Assembly: GCA_946803715.1 (NCBI GenBank)
Contig: CAMPET010000211.1
Location: 30,268-51,647 of the forward strand
DNA length: 21,380 nucleotides
Origin: Beroe ovata
Taxonomy: Eukaryota > Ctenophora > Nuda > Beroida > Beroidae
Reading direction: 5' to 3'
Shown here: positions 8,974-16,282 of the stretch, piece after piece
Layout of the letters: each line of letters begins with the position of its first letter
How positions within the stretch are numbered: position 1 is the first letter of the stretch
Notes under the pieces: generated by a model
Told to the model about the DNA's origin: nothing
What the model saw: only the letters and a program-made list of their open reading frames with translations
Database searches by the model: none
Position numbers and translations under genes: made by a program

Positions 8974-9073
8974 GTATATTATTGGATTTAATCAATGGAT
9001 TAGAGCTGAGTGTCTCGCCAGCAAGTCACTATATTCAGTTGTGTTAGCAATAACAGCAACGAGCATCACTAAA

Positions 9074-9226
9074 TGTGGTGTACATACTGTAGTGCATTGA
9101 TCCACTCGTGCAGCTCATTGAAAGACCCACCAAGCCTCCAAATTACAAATTAACGTAATGTAATTTGGGGACTTGGCGCGGCTTAAATTAGCTGCGCGAG
9201 TGGAATACTGCTCTATGTACATCACA
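9074..9226. mobile_element. ~150-bp fold-back MITE
   Basis: The termini TGTGGTGTACATA and TATGTACATCACA are inverted. The arms continue through CCACTCGTGCAGCT/AGCTGCGCGAGTGG and CCAAGCCTCCAAATTACA/TGTAATTTGGGGACTTGG to a short centre, AATTAACGTAA. Mismatches in the arms suggest an old copy. It has no ORF. Confidence 0.75.
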
Positions 9227-9249
9227 GTAACAACTACTTCTAGGTATCA

Positions 9250-9267
9250 GGGGGCTGGCAAGCCCCC
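9250..9267. repeat. GC-rich hairpin GGGGGCT...AGCCCCCC
   Basis: GGGGGCT, a GGCA loop, then AGCCCCC: a short perfect stem directly right of the 9074-9226 fold-back element. In an animal genome it is not read as a terminator. An ambiguous base follows at 9309. Confidence 0.5.
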
Positions 9268-9475
9268 CGCGGCATCTGTAGCTAATGTTGAACGTGCGAG
9301 CAAAAAGGNTGACGAACTGAGCCAAGTATAAATTGAATAACTTATGGTGGAAAATTGACCATGAACTATATTAGTGAATATTATCCTATGTGGTATGAAA
9401 TGATACTAGACCACATATAGATTAGAACCTGGCCGCTTCGGACAATCTTTGAGAAATGAGAAATAATTAGTGTCG

Positions 9476-9532
9476 AGATGTTTTTGATAGAGATGTTTTT
9501 GATAGAGGTGATTTTGATAGAGATGTTTTCGG
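9476..9532. repeat. 17-bp tandem repeat GATGTTTTTGATAGA
   Basis: Three to four copies of GAGATGTTTTTGATAGA, one with GTGATTTTG, the last running into TTTTCGGCGG. It is a simple tandem repeat just beyond the 3' end of the transporter coding region. Confidence 0.85.
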
Positions 9533-9680
9533 CGGGCACAATTGTCACACTATAATTCCCTTGACTTCTCGTCAGACGTGTCCTTCAATTCTCTTGACAC
9601 CAGCAGTACCACCGTTGGTCACAGTGCAATTGCTCGTGACACCATTTTCTCGTGACAACAACACCAGGGAGCGTGGTGTA

Positions 9681-9784
9681 TCAATGTTGTCCTGTCATTT
9701 CCTCGAGTGTCTGGTTACAGAATCCAACACAATAGCTCAAATCAGGAGTCTCGGATACATCCTTTGCTATTTTCATGATCAGTC
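9681..9784 (-). CDS. SLC38A11: Transporter exon 11 (terminal)
   Basis: The acceptor TTTTAG precedes GACTGATCATG. It reads LIMKIAKDVSETPD and ends in LEEMTGQH then TGA at 9683-9681. Entry phase 1 matches exon 10. It encodes the end of the last membrane segment and a short cytoplasmic or luminal tail with three acidic/Cys clusters. Confidence 0.85.
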
Positions 9785-12700
9785 CTAAAATATACCAACG
9801 GTCACTTCGATCAACGTAGAAAATCTAGGAAATTTCCTGACCCTTCTTCTACTATTGCTTTCCAAATAGAAATCAAAATCTATCGCGATAATAACTCTAA
9901 AGTCTAAACTACAATCATTTATCTAGGTACTTAATGTCCCGCGTTTTATCTTTTGCCCATCCCTGCCTAAGCTTCACTCATAAAAAAGATTGGCAGCTTA
10001 TCAACCCCCTATAAACTTACCCACGATACCTATTACTGATAACAATTCCTGCGTGATTTGACAGTCACGTGCAGAGTTCTCAGTCGGTACTCCCCCACGG
10101 CCCACACACACAGTTATTTATCACGTACAGTTATTAATCACGTACCTGCGAGTCCGAGGACGAAGAATATACAGCCGAATGTGAGCTGGAGAACAGCGCA
10201 CACTTTTCCCGAGTGTACTTGGCTCCCGTTGGGGTCCAGCTTCAGATAGATGGCAGGCGGAAAGATAAATGCGTACGGGATGGCAGCCATGATCCCGGCA
10301 ACCTGATCAGTGGCAGTGTCAGTATTTTGCCGCGAAGTGTTGTCAATGGAGCGTCACATGCAGTATCGTTGAGAAACAGCGTTGTCAGGAATACGTCACA
10401 AACTGGTTTTAGTAACAAAAGGGCTGACAGTGATACGTCACACGCTGGTGTCAGTAACAGACAGTCTTTTCAGTAATACGTCACACATTGGATTCAGTGA
10501 CAGACAGTATTGTCAGTGATTCGTCACACACTGGTGTCAGTAACAGACAGGGTTGTCAGTGATACGTCACACTCTGGTGTCAGTAACAGACAGGGTTGTC
10601 AGTGATTCGTCAAACACTGGTGTCAGTAACAGACAGGGTCAACAGTGATACGTCAAACGCTGGTGTCAGTTACAGATAGGTTGTCAGTGATACGTCACAC
10701 TCTGGTGTCTGTGACAGACAGTATTGTCAGTGATTCGTCAAACGCTGGTGTCACTGACAGACAGTGTTGTCAGTGATTCATCACACACTGGTGTCAGTAA
10801 AAGGCAGTGTTGTCAGTGATATGTCACACACTGGTGTCGGTAACTGTCAGTAATAGTCTGTTACTAACAGACAGTGTGTCAGTGTTGACAGTGATACGTC
10901 ACACACTGGGGACACTGGTGTCAGCAACAGACAGGGTTGTCAATCACAAACACAAGCTGGTGCCAATCCCACCTCTAAGAGAAGACCGAGTTTATCCGTG
11001 ACGAGGGATATCAGTGTGACTGTTGCCACAATCCCCGTTGTCAACAGAGCGTGGCGGATCTCAGAGTGTTCCCTGTTCGCAAAGAATGTCGATTGGATAA
11101 TCTGTGGGAGAGCAGAAACAACGATGAGTGGGAGCAGGTATTGCCAGATTTCATCTGTTCACTTTCCCGCCCTCTCCCCATAATTCAGACGCGGAAAAGT
11201 GGACAGATTTTTGAAAGTTCCACCAGTTTATGAATGATAAGTGCTCAACGAAAGGTCAAATCACAAATGAGAAAAATGCTTCTACCTAGCAACTATGGAT
11301 AGGGTAACGAACTATATGTAGTGATAACGAAAGGGTAAGTTTAACTTACATCTCGACATACAAAGCACTCCAGTGGGAAAGTCGTGACTACTCCAATCAT
11401 GAAAGCCACTCTGGCTAAGTTGACCAGCGTGTCACATGGACAGAAATTCTGTAGAATATTCCCTGCAATAAATACAACCCCGATAAGAAATATATTGAGG
11501 TTTGTCAAAGGAAACATGGCGTCATAGTAAACACGGTGTCATGACTCATAGAGATAGAGATATCACTGATATCTTGAAGGAGATAGTGACCAGTTGTGTC
11601 ACCTTGGCAACGCTCATGGTTTCAGTGGTTTCACCTTGGCACCGATATCACCTTGACAATGATCGATAGTATTCGCATGTAAGGTGTCTTACCCACAACA
11701 TTATCCGTGAAAATAACGTATCCGGAGAGTCCGAAGATGCACATTAAACAACACGCAACTCCAATGCTCGTCCAGACAACGATATTGTAGTTCCGTTCCG
11801 TCCTGACTTCCAGCGAGTTCATGATGAGGAAACTGTTGTGGTGACACACGTACGCTGCGGGAATTCGTATGTGTCTGTGTTTGTGATGCTGTGTTTTTGA
11901 GAGTGTCTGTGTCCGTGGCAGTCTGTGTCTGTATATGTATGTACTGTGTATGTGTGTGCGAGTGTGTGTCTGTGTTTGTGTGTGATGTTGGGTTTTGGGA
12001 GTGTTTGTGTCTTTGGCAGAGTGTGTGTATGAGTGGGTGTGTGTGTTCTTTGTGTGTGCACCCTTGGTTGGTTGAGTTTTACGACAGGTTATGAGGCGTG
12101 TAATCTCGATACGTGCACACCGATTCAAACACATCGACAAATAGAGAGAATCTATTTTCATCCGCAAAACCAAGAGAATACCAGAAATTCCCTTCGAAAA
12201 CTAATTTATCCATCCCGGTATCAATACAAAGGAAAACATGTCGGTGCAATGATAATTATAAGTCAAGATGTATCATGATTGATGAAGAATGAAGAACGTG
12301 TCCTACACACACTTTGGCAGATTACTGTCGTCACCATTCCACTGTCCAGCAATGCAGGTGAGATGGGCATTCCCCTCCACAATGTACCCACTTTCACAGG
12401 TCACGTGAGCAGTCGACCCCTCTACCAACTCCCCACCTGTGCTGTACGAAACCGATCCGAGGCCTGCCAATTGTGATGTGAAGTCGTAGCATGTCCTTAT
12501 GCGACTGCAGAATCCCCTCGCTTTGTAATTCCTGATCTCCCATCCATCCTTTGTTATCCAGACACCAGAGTTTTTGTTTACTAGCACATATTTTCTTCTC
12601 TTTGAAATTGGAGATTGGTAGAAGAAGTATGCCACTTGGTAGGGAGAGGTTCCACCGTTGAACACGTAACGACGATTTGCATTTTTATGCGCACCTATCC

Positions 12701-15700
12701 ACAGCAGGTTGAATCTGTCATCAAACTTCTTGACGCCCGGCCATCGCTCGTTAGCCATGGCACACAGCCGTTCACTGTGCCCTTTGGTGGGGACCACAGC
12801 CAGATCCCAACCCGTTTCCCCCTCCTTGTTCATGCTGAGACACGATTCCCGACATACGTCGCGAGTCACTGCCTTGGCATCAGCGCAGAATACATACTCG
12901 ATATCTCTAGCGATCGCCATGTAGCCGACGTAGCCGAACTGAAAGAACCTGCACGAAAGGTTGTTAGGGTCGTTCCGCTTGTAGTTAATGTAGCCATTTT
13001 CTCCGAAGTAGTGACCATAGCTCCCCCTCACCCTCATGTATTTCTCTGTATATCCTACTAGGAGCTGGGCATGTCCTGTGGCCTCGATGGCGCATAGCGG
13101 ATCACTGTAAATCCCACCCGAATAAGAGAAGTAATTACTGCTGATATACGACGCAAAGGAGACGGGCGACATAAAGAGATGATTCAGAAATGCCTCTTCA
13201 TTATTTCCAACGGGATACCAACTCTGGAGCCAAGCCTTGTGCATCCTGTTGCCTTCCCCACTCTTGATCTTATCTCTGAATTGGCAGGGCTTGTAATCTG
13301 CAGTGTAGGGAAAATCAGCCTCGCCCATCACATACTGGGTGTCCCGTACCATATTGAACACGGTCCTCGATTCTCCACCAACACAACCAGTGTGCGAGAA
13401 GGCACAATCAACAAAGAACTGGGCTGAGAACTGCTCGTCATCCCCAGTCAATTGCTTGTATAGGGCTTCCAACACGACTTTACCGGGGAATACCCAGCAA
13501 GACCCACAACCCATCTGATCCTCCACTCGGTGTAGGCCCAGCTCCTTCTCCCAGTAGTTGAACTCGTCCGGTAATCCCCATCGTTTCTCCAGTCTCCCCG
13601 GGACGGTGCTGATCATTTCAGCGGTGTTGTAGCCGTCAGAAAGGGATGCCATATGCTCCATCGTACGATTAGACTGAGCACGTGTCAATGACTCCAGTTC
13701 GCGTTGCTCTGCATTGTTGTTTACGGAGAACCGGTTCAAAAACTCTAGGTGAACCCCAGTTGCCGTGGAGTCGACACTCTTCTTCGCCTGGACCAGTCGG
13801 TTAAACCTCTCCTGGTAGTCCCGCTTACCCGTGATCTTGACACCCCATCTCGCGATGGTGTTATCAAATAGCCGCTTCACGTCGTCTATAGAGGTGTTTG
13901 ACACCACCACATGGGGTAGTAGTAGGGTCAGTATGAGGGACACCAGCATACTACTATTCACACTTGTGATATATCCGAGTGTGTTAGCGAATGTCTAAGT
14001 TGAATGGGGGAACTCAACTACCACCCCTATAAATACATATGTCACATAATGCTGTTACAACGCCCGTGACCAGCTGTCGACAATGTGATCAAAAACAATA
14101 AAGGAACTTAATAAATTTCTGGGAATTATCAGCACTCCGTCTTATCAATACCACTGTGATGTGAAAGTCTCACCGTGTTCAAAGAACGGGAACAATAAAG
14201 GCACCTAGCTGCTAAAATGCCGAAGGCGTCACAAATGTGGTCGACAGAAATTATAATATAAACCGTGAAAAGGTCGTTCACTTGTTTGTGACATTGTCAC
14301 AAGGATATAATGGTCGAGAAATGGGAGAACATATTTTGACTCTTCAATCTTCATTGTTCTCGGACAGTGGCCACTGGCATAATGATGTTCGAAATTTTGA
14401 CAAATTTTCTTTTTTTACATAGGTAATATTATTAGCTAGGGGCGCAATCACTTCAAATGGGAAAAAATTTGTAGCAAGCTAATTTTTTCTGCAATGTGTC
14501 CCAATAGATCTCCTGAAACACCACTGAGTTTTGTCAAACGCTGCGTGCGGTGCAACATGCCATAAAAATGCCATTTATGCCGCTTGGCATCATATTGCTA
14601 ACTTTCGAAAGGAATGGCGGAGCGACTTGATTTTTTAGACTAAAAGAACCGCAATGGTCATGTTTTTATAAGACTTGTCAAAAATCCTTATTTTTCGAGT
14701 TATGGCCCAAAAACCATATTTTGGTCATTGATGGCACCAAAAAGCTAACTTTGGATAGGAACATCGTAGAGACTTGGTAAATTGTGCTCAAAAGAACCGC
14801 AATGGCCATGTTTATATACGACTTGCCAATAAACACATTGCCTTAACCCTTCAGGTTTTGAGATATAAACCGAAAACTGTTTCGAAGGCAAATCACTTGT
14901 ACAAAATTGCTTCATTTGGTCTTGATAACACGATTTCGCTCGAATTTCTTAGGTCATATCGTTGGAATGTCTTTTGTTGACCCTGCTACAAGCTTTGCAC
15001 CATCATAGTCCATCTGAAGGCATATCTTATCCACACGAATAAGCTAGGGGTCATGGAGTTTGATGTGTTCGGTAGAAGTCAAATGAGAGTCAGAGATCAA
15101 GATTTATGAATTTCTGCCAACCCACAAATGCGACAACGTCTAATAGCCGTCGTTAGGAAGTCTTCAAAAGTTCGGTGTGACTTACACAATTACACCATTT
15201 TCAGTTCTGTAAACTCTACCCCAGTAGTGCATGACACCCTTGGCCTCAAGGGTACGGGTGGTTTTATTGGTTTCTGGATCGATTCCTATTCGCACAGGAC
15301 TATTCGCACAATGTGGAATATTCGCACAATGTGGAATATATCAGGCTGTCATGTGTGCTTGTATGCACTATGTGTGTTTGTGTAACTGTACGTCTGTGTG
15401 TATGTGTGCTCACCGAAGAGAATGATGCCCCATGATTGAATGACGAAGTCACCAAGCCCGTACTGAGGGGGAGACGTCTGGCTGATGGAAAATACGAGTC
15501 ATGATTAATATTTCAAGTGAAATTGCAAAGTTATTTAGCGTCGATATTAGCATGAGTGCTGTTATATTATATAGACTGTCAATTTGTTTAGTGATTATGC
15601 GATTCAATTCTCCACGATATGAACTATAAGTCCAACAGATAAGCAAATTGTCTTCGAATATAAGCAATTATACCTACTTTGAAGCTATTGAAGCTATCCT

Positions 15701-16242
15701 ACTCTAAAGCACTACTCTATAGTTCTCTATACCACCATGAGCGGAGCTACTCACTGTGTTTGTGTGGCTGCTTTGTAGACCACAGTGGCCACCAGGAAGA
15801 ACACCGAAATGACGGACAACATCGACACTTTAGACATCGACTGGATGAACTTGCAGTAGGAGAGTGGCAACACGATGATGAAGGTGGCAATAATGAGGAG
15901 GAGTCGTCTATCCGCAATGGGGGAGTCCATTGCTGAAAATAGACAATGCAGAGGGTGTCAAATTCTATAATATATGGTGTAAACTATTCATGTTTCAACT
16001 TTACAATTCATGTACAACAATTTGCGTGATAATGCAAACCTATCGCCTTGATGATGGTGCTGAGATTATCGGATACGATTATCTGATATGACATCATAGC
16101 CATGAAGGGAAATGAGAACTGCATGACTAGAAGCACTGGAACCATGCGATCCCCAAATGTGGCTGCCACAACCTCCTTATAGCTTGTCTTCTTCGTCCAC
16201 TCGGCAGTCTTGAACAGAAGCGAGAGTGTGTAACCTGGGTAG

Positions 16243-16282
<40 letters not shown>

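Larger units (their letters stand above)
12109..14407 (-). repeat. Inverted segmental duplication, arm 2 (inside transporter intron 6)
   Basis: This is the reverse complement of 5937-8248, including upstream and downstream flanks. On the 3' side the match begins abruptly at ATACGTGCACAC. Upstream homology is broken by indels and fades near 14407-14430. Its position in an intron of an otherwise intact gene suggests arm 2 may be the inserted copy, but direction cannot be proved from this window. Confidence 0.93.

Noticed and set aside
9250-9267. Rho-independent-like GC hairpin
   Set aside because: This is an animal genome and no T-run follows; it is better treated as a repeat-associated hairpin.
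10316-10945. CRISPR-like regular repeat
   Set aside because: The units are directly adjacent with no unique spacers, in an intron of an animal gene. It is a minisatellite.
11631-12173. Long minus-strand ORF rich in Thr/His
   Set aside because: It joins the 3' flank of the duplication, a CA-repeat tract and transporter exon 7 by chance. Exon 7 has a clear acceptor (CCCGCAG) with matching phase.
5937-14407. Second protease copy as an assembly artefact
   Set aside because: The copies differ at dozens of sites and have indels and different outer flanks, and one is embedded in an intact gene, so simple duplication of one read set is unlikely.
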